Positions 18,161-26,035 of a stretch of 64,000 nucleotides of DNA are shown piece by piece; position 1 is the stretch's first letter; each line of letters opens with the position of its first letter. Source of the stretch: an uncultured Prevotellaceae bacterium (GTDB lineage: Bacteria > Bacteroidota > Bacteroidia > Bacteroidales > UBA932); the NCBI GenBank assembly GCA_947166905.1, contig CAMVFZ010000003.1, positions 62,001 through 126,000 of the forward strand, written 5' to 3'. Below the pieces are notes generated by a model. That model made no database searches and was not told the origin of the DNA. It saw nothing but the letters and a program-made list of their open reading frames with translations. A program made the translations under genes and the position numbers.

Positions 18161-21100
18161 TTAGAAGTTAATATCAATACCGAACATGAACGTCTTCTGC
18201 CAGGGATAGATAGGATATTTATCCTTTGTCTTTGCGGCTGCTTCAGGGTCGATGTAGTCGCAGTGCAGGCCGGGAGCCCAGTAAGCGAGGTTCTCACCGG
18301 AGAAGTAGAGGCGTACGGAATCAATTCTGACTTTCCGTGTAAGGTTCTGAGGCAGGGTATAGCCCACGGTAAGGTTCTTCAGACGGCAGTAGCCAAGGTT
18401 CTGGAGATACCTGTTGTTTACGGTACCGAGCTCACGTCCGTCCTTCATTGCTACGTATGCGCGGGGACGGGGGAAGTATGCGTTGGGGTTCTCCTCTGTC
18501 CAATAGCTCTTGTAGAAATCCTTCTGGATCCAAGAAGAGAAAGGACGGGCGTAAAGGCCCCAGAAGTATCTTGCGTCGCTGCTAGGATACCAGTCCTGAC
18601 GGCCGATGCCCTGGAAGAAGATAGAGAAATCAAGTCCGTTCCAGTTGAAGGCCAGGTTCATACCGTACTGGTAGCGAGGCTGTGAGTTACCGATAATCTT
18701 GCGGTCACCAGGATTGTCAACAGTATTGCTACCTTTGCCGATAACGTTGTCGCCGTCAAGGTCTACGTATTTAAGGTCACCAGCTCTAAGGCCTTTCTCG
18801 TCACCTGCAGAGGAGTAGATGATCTGGCAGACGGGAGACTGGTCAACTTTGTAATTCCTGGCTTCCTCGTCAGAGGCAAAGAAACCGTCGGTAACATAAC
18901 CCCAGATCTCGCCGTAACGCATGCCCTCGTAATAGGTGGACAGGTCCTTGGTAGGGTTGTCAAATTTGGTGATATAGCCGATGTAATCGTTGAATGTAGC
19001 GGTTGCGCTGTACTCAAACGGCTTTCCAAAGAGGTTGAAGCTGTTCCTGTAGGTAAGGGAGAGCTCATAACCCTTGGTGCGAAGGTCTGCGTTGTTGGTC
19101 TTAGGAGCAGATGCGCCGTAAACTGAAGGGAGAGCCTTACCGGTGGTAAGCATGTTCTTGGTATCCCTGATGTAAACCTCACCGGTGAAGGTGATTCTGT
19201 GGTCAAGGAAGGCCAGGTCAATACCAAGGTTCTTCTGCTGTACGGTCTCCCAGGTAAGGTCGGAAGCTACAGGGTTGCCATAGGTGGCGGTAGCTGACTT
19301 GCTTGCACCGAAGAGATAGCTCTGGGTGCCAAGGGAGATGGAGCGGATGTAGTCGTAATAACCAACCTGCTGGTTACCAAGGCTACCGTAAGAGAGGCGG
19401 ATCTTAAGGTCGTTCCACCAGTCTTTCATCGGAGAGAAGAAAGGCTCTTCAGATACCCTCCAACCAATAGATGCAGAGGGGAAGAAACCGTAGCGCTGAC
19501 CGCTCTTGAAGCGGGAAGTACCGTCGTAACGGCCGCTGATTTCAAGGAGATATTTGCCTTTGTAGTCATAGTTGATACGGCCGAAGAAACCAAGGAGGGC
19601 GTATTCTGACTGGCCTCCGGAGGTCTCTGTACGCTTAACGCCTTCGTCGTCGCTACGTACAAGGTTCTGGTCGTTCAGGTCATCAGAGAGGATGCCGTAA
19701 CCGATGGCAGAGAGCTTCTTGTGATAGTAAGTTTCATAGTTGGCACCGCCCATTACCTTGATGTTGTGAGCATCGTTGAAGGTATCGGTATAGGTTGCGT
19801 ATACGTTCAGGGAGTGAAGGTCCACTGTCTGGACGCCTTCTGTAAGTTTGTCCTCGTTGTCACCGGTGGTGAGGGTCTCTGTCTTCATCGGCTGTTTTGC
19901 TGCGAAGACACCGTTCACACGACGGCTGAGGGAGGTATTGGTATTCTGGGAATAAGTGTAGTTACCTTTAATCTCAAGCTGTTTGATGGGCTTGATTGTC
20001 AACTCTGTGGTGTTGGTAAAGTTCTTGGACTTATTCTTATTCTTGAAGTTCTTATTGGCGAGGTTGCCTGAAATGGACTGTCCGCCGCCACCTGAATCGG
20101 TCTGGTATACATAGTTTCCGTCAGGAGTCTGGGGAACCAAGAAGGGGAAGAATCCGGCGGTGAGCTTGTAGAATGTGTCGTTCTGGTCGCTCAGACCGGG
20201 ATAATTGTAATTGGATGCATAGTAAGATGTATTGTTACTAAGGTTCATCCAAGGGTTAACGTCAAATGAGAAACGGGCGCGAAGGTTGTATTTATTGTAA
20301 ACATCGGGGTTTACGCGGAACACACCCTGCTCCCTGTTGTAATTTGCAGAAAGGAAGTATTTAATGCCCTTGGCACCGCCGCTGAAGGAGATGTCATGGT
20401 TCTGCATCGGCTTGTGGTCATTGAAGAAATAGTGCCACCAGTCGGTGTTCGCATAATATTTATAGGTATTGCGGCCCTGGCTCTGGTCGATGATTACCCA
20501 GGGTCTTTCGGGGTTTTCTACCTTGTCGTTGCGACGCAGCCAAAGCTGCTCCATATCGTCTTCGTTGTAGAAGATCTGCTGGTTGCCATTGTATGCCTTC
20601 ATGAAAAGGTTGGCAAGATATACGGAATAGTAACCGCGGGTCTCCCATTCGGTTGATGTAGTAGGGGAGGAGAAACCGAAGCGGCTGCTGTAGCGTACTT
20701 TTGCGTGACCATCGCTATCGGCACCGGACTTTGTTGTTACCAGAATAACGCCGAAGGCGGCCTTTGCTCCGTAAACAGCTGCGGAGGAGGCGTCTTTAAG
20801 TACGGAAATGCTTTCTACATCGTTGGGGTTCACCCTTTCCAGAGTGCCGACTACACCGTCAACAAGTACCAGCGGAGAACCAGAGTTGATAGAGTTCCAA
20901 CCGCGGATGTTGATTGATACGCTCTCGCCGGGACGGCCTGAGGCACTTGTTACGGTAAGTCCGGGCACCGTACCCTGAAGGATGTTTCCAAGGTTTGACT
21001 GGGTGCGGTTCTGGATGGATTTGGAGTTGATTACTGAAACGGCACCGGTAAGGTTTTCCTTCTTCTGGACACCGTAACCTACAACGACTGCATCCTCGAT

Positions 21101-21652
21101 GAACAGTGCGTCGTCCTCAAGGGTAACGTTGATGGTGCGGCGGTTTCCTACAACCTCTTCTACATCCTTGTAACCCATGGAAGAGAATACGATTGTGGAG
21201 TTCTCGGGAACGTTGATGGTGTAAGTACCGTCAAAGCCTGTGACCGTTCCTGAAATGGTCCCCTTAATCAATACACCCACACCTGCGAGGGGCTCGCCCT
21301 TGGAATCGACAACACGGCCGCTTACCGTCAGGGTCTGCTTCTGCTGTGCTTTCTTGGCCTTGATGATGACGTGTGAACCGCGGATGGTGCTGGTATAGCT
21401 ATAACCAGGACCTTCCAGTACGGCATCAAGCAGAGCCTTCACGGTAGCATTCCCGTCAGGGACTGTTACCGTCTGGGTGATATTCACTTCCTGGGCGTCG
21501 TAATCAACTGACAACCCAGCCTGGGACTCGATTTCTTTGAAAACCTGTCCCAATGTCGTCTTTCCTCCGTGCAGGGTCATCACTTGCTGTTGCGCAAACA
21601 AGGATCCGCACAGGAAAAGGCAGAACAACGTTGCAAAAATGATTTTCTTCAT
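18161..21652 (-). CDS. susC-like: SusC-family TonB-dependent transporter with N-terminal STN signalling domain
   Basis: This 1163-residue outer-membrane protein imports oligosaccharides using TonB energy. In order: signal peptide to about residue 21; an STN (secretin/TonB N-terminal) domain, about 25-100, with GQVFKEIESQAGLSVDYD; a carboxypeptidase-D-like domain, about 108-190, with VSGRVVDSKGEPLAG; a plug with VVVGYGVQKKENLTGAVSV; and a 22-strand barrel ending MFGIDINF. The STN domain is the part that contacts FecR in trans-envelope signalling and fits the sigma/FecR pair directly upstream. The downstream locus lacks such a domain. The ligand is unknown. Confidence 0.95.
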   Translation of the reverse strand: MKKIIFATLFCLFLCGSLFAQQQVMTLHGGKTTLGQVFKEIESQAGLSVDYDAQEVNITQTVTVPDGNATVKALLDAVLEGPGYSYTSTIRGSHVIIKAKKAQQKQTLTVSGRVVDSKGEPLAGVGVLIKGTISGTVTGFDGTYTINVPENSTIVFSSMGYKDVEEVVGNRRTINVTLEDDALFIEDAVVVGYGVQKKENLTGAVSVINSKSIQNRTQSNLGNILQGTVPGLTVTSASGRPGESVSINIRGWNSINSGSPLVLVDGVVGTLERVNPNDVESISVLKDASSAAVYGAKAAFGVILVTTKSGADSDGHAKVRYSSRFGFSSPTTSTEWETRGYYSVYLANLFMKAYNGNQQIFYNEDDMEQLWLRRNDKVENPERPWVIIDQSQGRNTYKYYANTDWWHYFFNDHKPMQNHDISFSGGAKGIKYFLSANYNREQGVFRVNPDVYNKYNLRARFSFDVNPWMNLSNNTSYYASNYNYPGLSDQNDTFYKLTAGFFPFLVPQTPDGNYVYQTDSGGGGQSISGNLANKNFKNKNKSKNFTNTTELTIKPIKQLEIKGNYTYSQNTNTSLSRRVNGVFAAKQPMKTETLTTGDNEDKLTEGVQTVDLHSLNVYATYTDTFNDAHNIKVMGGANYETYYHKKLSAIGYGILSDDLNDQNLVRSDDEGVKRTETSGGQSEYALLGFFGRINYDYKGKYLLEISGRYDGTSRFKSGQRYGFFPSASIGWRVSEEPFFSPMKDWWNDLKIRLSYGSLGNQQVGYYDYIRSISLGTQSYLFGASKSATATYGNPVASDLTWETVQQKNLGIDLAFLDHRITFTGEVYIRDTKNMLTTGKALPSVYGASAPKTNNADLRTKGYELSLTYRNSFNLFGKPFEYSATATFNDYIGYITKFDNPTKDLSTYYEGMRYGEIWGYVTDGFFASDEEARNYKVDQSPVCQIIYSSAGDEKGLRAGDLKYVDLDGDNVIGKGSNTVDNPGDRKIIGNSQPRYQYGMNLAFNWNGLDFSIFFQGIGRQDWYPSSDARYFWGLYARPFSSWIQKDFYKSYWTEENPNAYFPRPRAYVAMKDGRELGTVNNRYLQNLGYCRLKNLTVGYTLPQNLTRKVRIDSVRLYFSGENLAYWAPGLHCDYIDPEAAAKTKDKYPIYPWQKTFMFGIDINF

Positions 21653-21681
21653 ACCTAAGTAATTGTGTTAGACTTTTGGTT

Positions 21682-21722
21682 ACACAAATAAGTAAGCGCA
21701 ACCTTTAAGGACACACAAATAA
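21682..21722 (-). promoter_or_regulatory. Direct repeat upstream of the STN-SusC gene
   Basis: On the minus strand TTATTTGTGT occurs twice (21691-21682 and 21722-21713), 31 bp apart, in the 102-bp gap between FecR and SusC. The gap lies between genes of one regulon, so it may contain the ECF-sigma-dependent promoter. The exact elements are not known to me. Confidence 0.35.
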
Positions 21723-21754
21723 AACGATAAAAAAAATCGTATTTATAAAAAGTT

Positions 21755-22636
21755 TTAGAAATGGTAATAGACTCGGTTTCCTTCTATCCTGTACTTGGAG
21801 CCAGGAATCAGGATTGTAAGCACTCCAAGGGCATCTTCCAGGGTATCTTCCGGAACAAACCTCACATTGAGGGAATTCTTGCGGATGTTGTCGGAACTAT
21901 AGCTGATCGATACATTGAAACGCCTTTCAAGAGACTTTGCAATCTCTGCGAAAGTGGCGTTGCTGAATGTCAGATAGCCGTTCTCCCAGCTCATGACCTT
22001 TTCTGCGTCAACTATTGCAAGAGAAACGGTTTTTCCCGATGGTGTATAAATGAGCTGCATTCCGGGATCCAGGAAGTATGACTTGTTGTTTACGGCGTCA
22101 ACATCAACCTTCACTTTTCCCTCCCTTAGGGTTGTGCGGACGGTGTTATCACCGGCATAGGACTGGACGCAGAAGGAAGTTCCCAGCGCCTGGACGTCCA
22201 TGTGGGCGGTCTTTACGATGAAGGGCCTGGACGGGTCCTTGGCAACATCGAAGTTTCCTTCTCCTGTCAGAAAGACAATGCGGTTGCCGCCTTTGAACTC
22301 TGCCGGATAAAGAAGCGTAGAACCGGAGTTAAGGTGCACTACGGTGCCGTCGTCAAGGGTTATGGATGAAATCTGGCCGTAGTCTGCAACCAGATTGCTG
22401 GTGCTGTCCAAAGGAGAGACGGAGTATTCCTTGCGGGTGAGGGTAAAGGTAACGGAGGCGACAATTGCCAGCGATGCGGCAATGGCCAGGGCGGACACGA
22501 AGTTCCTCCGACGCCTGCTTCTGGCCTCGGTAGCTTCTATCCTCTTACTGAGGCTCAAAAGCTCCCTGAAAGTTCTGGGGCTGATCTCCCCGGCGCTCTC
22601 ATTCCAAATATCCTCTATGTTGACTTTTTTATCCAT
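21755..22636 (-). CDS. FecR-family anti-sigma factor
   Basis: This 293-residue inner-membrane protein holds the cognate ECF sigma factor inactive until the STN domain of the SusC receptor signals ligand. The N-terminal cytoplasmic part (1-44) contains NESAGEISPRTFRELLSL; one TM segment follows (about 45-66, FVSALAIAASLAIVASVTFTL). The periplasmic part has the FecR domain (about 85-185; ISSITLDDGTVVHLNSGS, RPFIVKTAHMDVQALGTSFCV) and a C-terminal STN-like segment (LERRFNVSISYSSDN). It starts 18 nt after the sigma gene and lies 102 bp before susC. Confidence 0.93.
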   Translation of the reverse strand: MDKKVNIEDIWNESAGEISPRTFRELLSLSKRIEATEARSRRRRNFVSALAIAASLAIVASVTFTLTRKEYSVSPLDSTSNLVADYGQISSITLDDGTVVHLNSGSTLLYPAEFKGGNRIVFLTGEGNFDVAKDPSRPFIVKTAHMDVQALGTSFCVQSYAGDNTVRTTLREGKVKVDVDAVNNKSYFLDPGMQLIYTPSGKTVSLAIVDAEKVMSWENGYLTFSNATFAEIAKSLERRFNVSISYSSDNIRKNSLNVRFVPEDTLEDALGVLTILIPGSKYRIEGNRVYYHF

Positions 22637-22654
22637 CTGTATTGATAAGTAATC

Positions 22655-23224
22655 TTACAGCCGTGTAACACACAAAACAATAATAATCTTGATTAGCTTC
22701 CGCAGCGAGTCAAGCACGGTTGTGATATGGTTTTCTACGGTACGTTTGTTAATTCCCAGCTCCTCTGCTATCTGATCGTTGGACTTTCCGCCGAACCGGC
22801 TCATTATAAAGACTTTACGGCGTTTTTGGGGCATCTGCTCCAGGGTTTTGCGAATCAGGGTCTCCGTTTCCGATGCGTACACTACGGTCTCTCCGGACGG
22901 CGTACTGTCCGTGCTGGTTGCAACTACGTCATTCTTGAATCGGGTTTTTACTGCCGATTTGTCAAAATGATTATAGGCCTTGAAGCGGGCCATCTGGAAG
23001 AGATATGCGCCGAAGGATTTTACTTCCGAGAACTTTTTCCTGGACATCCAGATGTCGAAGAAGACATCCTGAGCGTAATCGTAAGCGGTTTCTTCGTCCC
23101 CGCCAAGAATGCGGGTGAAGAAATCTACCAGGCGCGGATGCCACTCCAGGAACAGCCATTCAAATGCCTGCCTGCTACCATCGGAGAGTTCTTTCAGACA
23201 AACCTTCTCGTCCTCTTGTGTCAT
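22655..23224 (-). CDS. ECF sigma-70 factor
   Basis: The 189-residue protein has sigma region 2 (about 10-80; YDYAQDVFFDIWMSRKKF) and region 4 (about 125-180; MPQKRRKVFIMSRFGGKSNDQIAEELG, a helix-turn-helix). It is the typical FecI-like factor paired with FecR in Bacteroidetes polysaccharide loci and should activate the downstream SusCD operon. The C-terminus (KLIKIIIVLCVTRL) is unusually hydrophobic. The promoter box TACCTTTG lies 41 bp upstream. Divergent from the TlpA-like gene. Confidence 0.93.
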   Translation of the reverse strand: MTQEDEKVCLKELSDGSRQAFEWLFLEWHPRLVDFFTRILGGDEETAYDYAQDVFFDIWMSRKKFSEVKSFGAYLFQMARFKAYNHFDKSAVKTRFKNDVVATSTDSTPSGETVVYASETETLIRKTLEQMPQKRRKVFIMSRFGGKSNDQIAEELGINKRTVENHITTVLDSLRKLIKIIIVLCVTRL

Positions 23225-23264
23225 CCTGGGTTTCGCTTTTCTTTATTGTACTTTATTGCAGCCC

Positions 23265-23272
23265 CAAAGGTA
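23265..23272 (-). promoter_or_regulatory. -7 box of the ECF sigma gene
   Basis: CAAAGGTA reads TACCTTTG on the minus strand and matches TAnnTTTG. It lies 41 bp upstream of the sigma start. No good -33 element is visible. Confidence 0.5.
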
Positions 23273-23294
23273 GTGTTTTTTTCTGATTTTTAAT

Positions 23295-23302
23295 TATTTT
23301 TG
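23295..23302 (+). promoter_or_regulatory. -7 box of the TlpA-like gene
   Basis: TATTTTTG matches TAnnTTTG and lies 27 bp upstream of the ATG at 23330. The divergent sigma-gene box is about 22 bp away. Confidence 0.5.
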
Positions 23303-23329
23303 CCTGAGTGATTATAACTTACGACAATT

Positions 23330-24310
23330 ATGAAAAAGCTGTTGCTCTTTTCCCTTATTCTGGCTTCAATGGCTGCATGTGGCAGTCGTGAATGCGTTAT
23401 TACCGGAACAATCACCGATCAGGTAGATTCCGTCACCCTTATAGATATGTCCGGAAATCTTCTGGATGCAAGCGCCGTTACAGACGGCTCATTTACCCTT
23501 AAGTGCGCCCTGAATCCGGAATTGGGAGTAAGCGTGGTCCGCGGCGACGCTTATTTCCCCATCGTCCTCATTGCAGACTCGCCGGCCATCAACATTACTT
23601 TTGCCGATGGTACTCCGGTTGTAACGGGCAGCCCTCTTTCAGAGGAGCTGCAGGAATACCAGCAGTGGGTGTTCAAGACCTATATGGATGCCACCGTCAC
23701 CGATAAAGAAAAGGTGATTGCCGACAGAAGCCGCGAGCTTTATCTGTCGCATACCAATGACCTGGTGGGCGTCCAGGCTATGACAATACTCATGGCCAAC
23801 ATTAGCGAAGAAGAGTTCATGCAGCTTTATGAAAAGGGCGGAAAACTGATACAGGAAGACGCCCAGATAGGTGGCTTCTATGAGCATCTGAAGGCTGTCC
23901 CGCAGAATGAAGTGATTACCATCACCGCCAATGGTGAAGTGGTAATGGAAAAGGCTTCCTTTGAGGATTTCGTAGGCGCCGGAAAATACGCCCTGGTAGA
24001 TTTCTGGGCCTCATGGTGCGGCCCCTGCAGGGTCGAAGCACCCAACGTGGTTGCCGCCTACGAGAAATATCGCGACAAGGGCCTTGTTGTCATCGGCATT
24101 CCGGTAAATGACAAGCAGGACGCTACCATCAAGGCCATGAAAGACCTCGGCATCAATTATCCCCAGCTGCTTGACCCGTCAGAGGTGCTGGCCGAAAAAT
24201 TCGACATCACCGGCATCCCGCACATCATTCTGTTTGCCCCCGACGGCTCCATCGTCGCCAACGACCTCCGCGGCCCCGCCATCGACGCTGCCCTTTCCAA
24301 GGTCCTGTAG
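23330..24310 (+). CDS. TlpA/ResA-like thioredoxin-fold lipoprotein
   Basis: The 326-residue lipoprotein (signal peptide, Cys17) has an N-terminal beta-rich DUF4369-like region (about 20-105), a helical linker, and a C-terminal thioredoxin domain (about 200-326) with the redox motif CGPC at 230-233 (FWASWCGPCRVEAP) and a cis-Pro segment (ITGIPHIILF). Such proteins reduce or isomerise disulfides in the periplasm and are very common in Bacteroidales. It is divergently transcribed from the ECF sigma gene by 105 bp; a link with that operon is not shown. Confidence 0.9.
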   Translation: MKKLLLFSLILASMAACGSRECVITGTITDQVDSVTLIDMSGNLLDASAVTDGSFTLKCALNPELGVSVVRGDAYFPIVLIADSPAINITFADGTPVVTGSPLSEELQEYQQWVFKTYMDATVTDKEKVIADRSRELYLSHTNDLVGVQAMTILMANISEEEFMQLYEKGGKLIQEDAQIGGFYEHLKAVPQNEVITITANGEVVMEKASFEDFVGAGKYALVDFWASWCGPCRVEAPNVVAAYEKYRDKGLVVIGIPVNDKQDATIKAMKDLGINYPQLLDPSEVLAEKFDITGIPHIILFAPDGSIVANDLRGPAIDAALSKVL

Positions 24311-24347
24311 CCCTGCCTGACGCCCTCATCAGCGACGGGGCTCTGTC

Positions 24348-24369
24348 ATTTCGACCGTAGCGGAGAAAT
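24348..24369. repeat. Short palindromic intergenic repeat
   Basis: The 24311-24455 gap contains TGTCATTTCGACC followed by GTAGCGGAGAAATCTC, in which ATTTC (24348-24352) can pair with GAAAT (24365-24369). Elements of this look recur between genes in Bacteroidales genomes as I recall, but copy number cannot be tested here. Confidence 0.4.
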
Positions 24370-24409
24370 CTCGTCCGAGACCTGCGAAATAGAACGGGCA
24401 TCTAATGTC

Positions 24410-24440
24410 TTGTAATCGTTCTGCGTTTTACCTATCTTTG
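24410..24440 (+). promoter_or_regulatory. Promoter of the DUF5674 gene pair
   Basis: TTG (24410-24412), 20 bp, then TATCTTTG (24433-24440): a good match to the Bacteroidetes consensus. It lies 15 bp before the ATG at 24456. Confidence 0.65.
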
Positions 24441-24455
24441 CGAAAACAATAGTTT

Positions 24456-24797
24456 ATGCAAATCCTTCAACAACCCATATCAAGAGATAGCCTCCGGAAG
24501 CTGGCAGAGAATACTTTTGGAGATATGATTAAATGCGTAGCAGATGTCCGTAAGGGAATTATGGCTGTCGACGCAGATCTTCATGCAGACCTTGAGCGTA
24601 TGCTTTTAGATGACGGCTCGGCTCAAGAAGATCTTTGGGGGTTTAACCTGTGGGTTGATGAAACCGGTAACGATTTCATAGAGTTCGACTCGTTAATCAA
24701 TATCCGCTCCTGGCAGGGAAATGCATCAAGAGATGTACAGAATCCTGAAAACAGAGAGGCGATAAAGGCCATTGTATCTAAATTTATCACGGAATAA
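24456..24797 (+). CDS. DUF5674 family protein
   Basis: This 113-residue cytoplasmic protein matches my memory of the DUF5674 family by its pattern: an N-terminal helix (ISRDSLRKLAENTFGDMIKCVADV), a central MAVDADLHADLERMLLDDGS and ending in DSLINIRSWQGN followed by VSKFI. The function is not known. Its stop codon directly abuts the ATG of the next gene (24797/24798), which indicates translational coupling. The promoter leaves a leader of only about 9 nt. A toxin-antitoxin-like pair is one possibility suggested only by size and coupling. Confidence 0.75.
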   Translation: MQILQQPISRDSLRKLAENTFGDMIKCVADVRKGIMAVDADLHADLERMLLDDGSAQEDLWGFNLWVDETGNDFIEFDSLINIRSWQGNASRDVQNPENREAIKAIVSKFITE

Positions 24798-25130
24798 ATG
24801 CAGCATACTTCCCTTGAGAATGGCCGTTGGGCAGAATTGTCCTTTCCGCAGCAGATGGCAAACATCGGCAGCGAAACATCCCGCGTGTACAATGCTCTGA
24901 TGGCCGGAAAGGAAGCAAGGGCAGAAAGTTCATTTTCACGTTTTCAGGAGCTTATAGACTTGACGATAAAGTTCGGAAGGCAAAATGAGTCTTTATCGGC
25001 CCGTAGCGCCATGTGGGAAGAACTCTGTCGTTTCCGTGAGTTGTATTGTGCGGCTTTTTTGGAGCGCAACCTCACGGAACTCAAGTCTGCGAATCGCTAC
25101 CTTGATCAATTTGCCGCAATTCGCCCGTAG
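24798..25130 (+). CDS. Small helical protein coupled to DUF5674
   Basis: I cannot assign this 110-residue protein to a function. It is predicted mostly helical (RWAELSFPQQMANIGSETSR, KEARAESSFSRFQELIDLTI, MWEELCRFRELYCAAFLERN), with no signal peptide. It starts immediately after the DUF5674 stop codon, with no intergenic base. The two were probably kept together as a unit. It is convergent with the PIG-L gene (35-nt gap). Confidence 0.7.
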   Translation: MQHTSLENGRWAELSFPQQMANIGSETSRVYNALMAGKEARAESSFSRFQELIDLTIKFGRQNESLSARSAMWEELCRFRELYCAAFLERNLTELKSANRYLDQFAAIRP

Positions 25131-25165
25131 CGGCCACTTGAACGAACGCGTCCGTCGGAATAAGA

Positions 25166-25924
25166 CTATAGAATTGAGCCGGCGACGGTGTGATGGATGA
25201 AGGCCTCGGCATAAGAGCAGCGGCATTCAAGGCCGCGGAAGCGCTCCATCGGAATATGCCATTCGTCAAGAAGATTATCCATTCCTTGGCTCTCGTGGCA
25301 ACGGCAGGCCTTATGCTTCTGCTCTAACACCGGGCCGATGTCAACCCAGTCCGTAGGATGGAAAAGCTGGCTCTGGGTGCCGGACATGGCCTCGAAATAA
25401 TAGAGCTCGAAGCAGCGGTCGACGCGCCTCCAGGCATCCAGGACAAGCAATCCGCAGATTGCGTGGTCCCGATGCCCGTCGATGGGCCAGTGGGTAATGA
25501 CAACGTCCGGCTTCTCTGCTTCCATCAGCTCCCGCATCTGGCGGTATCGGTCCAGATTAATCTCTGTATTGCCGTCTATCTGGTCCAGGAACATGCATCT
25601 GGCCCCTGTAACCCTGCACGCTGCTGCCGATTCCTTAACGCGGATGGCAGCCGACTCTGAATGGGATTTTCCCTCTATGCCAGCCTCTCCGCGGGTCAGA
25701 TATACGCAGACGACCTCGTGGCCGGCGGCGGTCAGAAGGCACATCGTACCCCCGGCACAGGTCTCCGGATCGTCCGGATGCGCACCAATTACAAGAATTT
25801 TCTTTTTGCCGATGCTGCCGGCGGATTCTCCATCCAGCCCCATTGCCTTTCCGGCCAACGGAATGCCAAGGACGCTCATAGCTGCTGCGCCGATGGATGT
25901 CTTTATCATCTTCCTTCTGTCCAT
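25166..25924 (-). CDS. PIG-L/LmbE family deacetylase, exported
   Basis: PIG-L proteins are zinc hydrolases that remove acetyl groups from GlcNAc-type sugars. The 252-residue protein has a twin-arginine-like N-terminus (MDRRKMIKTSIGAAAMSVLG) and so is probably exported. The zinc-binding motifs are AHPDDPE (about 48-54) and HWPIDGHRDH (about 143-152). No neighbour shares its strand closely. Activity on the amino sugar released by the phosphodiester glycosidases nearby would be logical but is only an inference. Confidence 0.88.
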   Translation of the reverse strand: MDRRKMIKTSIGAAAMSVLGIPLAGKAMGLDGESAGSIGKKKILVIGAHPDDPETCAGGTMCLLTAAGHEVVCVYLTRGEAGIEGKSHSESAAIRVKESAAACRVTGARCMFLDQIDGNTEINLDRYRQMRELMEAEKPDVVITHWPIDGHRDHAICGLLVLDAWRRVDRCFELYYFEAMSGTQSQLFHPTDWVDIGPVLEQKHKACRCHESQGMDNLLDEWHIPMERFRGLECRCSYAEAFIHHTVAGSIL

Positions 25925-25941
25925 AATTTATGTGATTTCTA

Positions 25942-25972
25942 CAAAGATAATTGAAAATCAGCTACAAATCAA
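25942..25972 (-). promoter_or_regulatory. Promoter of the PIG-L gene
   Basis: On the minus strand TTG (25972-25970), 20 bp, TATCTTTG (25949-25942), ending 17 bp before the start codon at 25924. Confidence 0.65.
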
Positions 25973-25984
25973 GCATTTTAGCCC

Positions 25985-26015
25985 TTTGAATAATATGCGG
26001 AATAGCTTATATTTG
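25985..26015 (+). promoter_or_regulatory. Promoter of the SH3-domain protein gene
   Basis: TTTG (25985-25988), 19 bp, TATATTTG (26008-26015): a near-perfect Bacteroidetes promoter, ending 20 bp before the ATG at 26036. Confidence 0.75.
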
Positions 26016-26035
26016 TGTGTCAATTACATAACACT

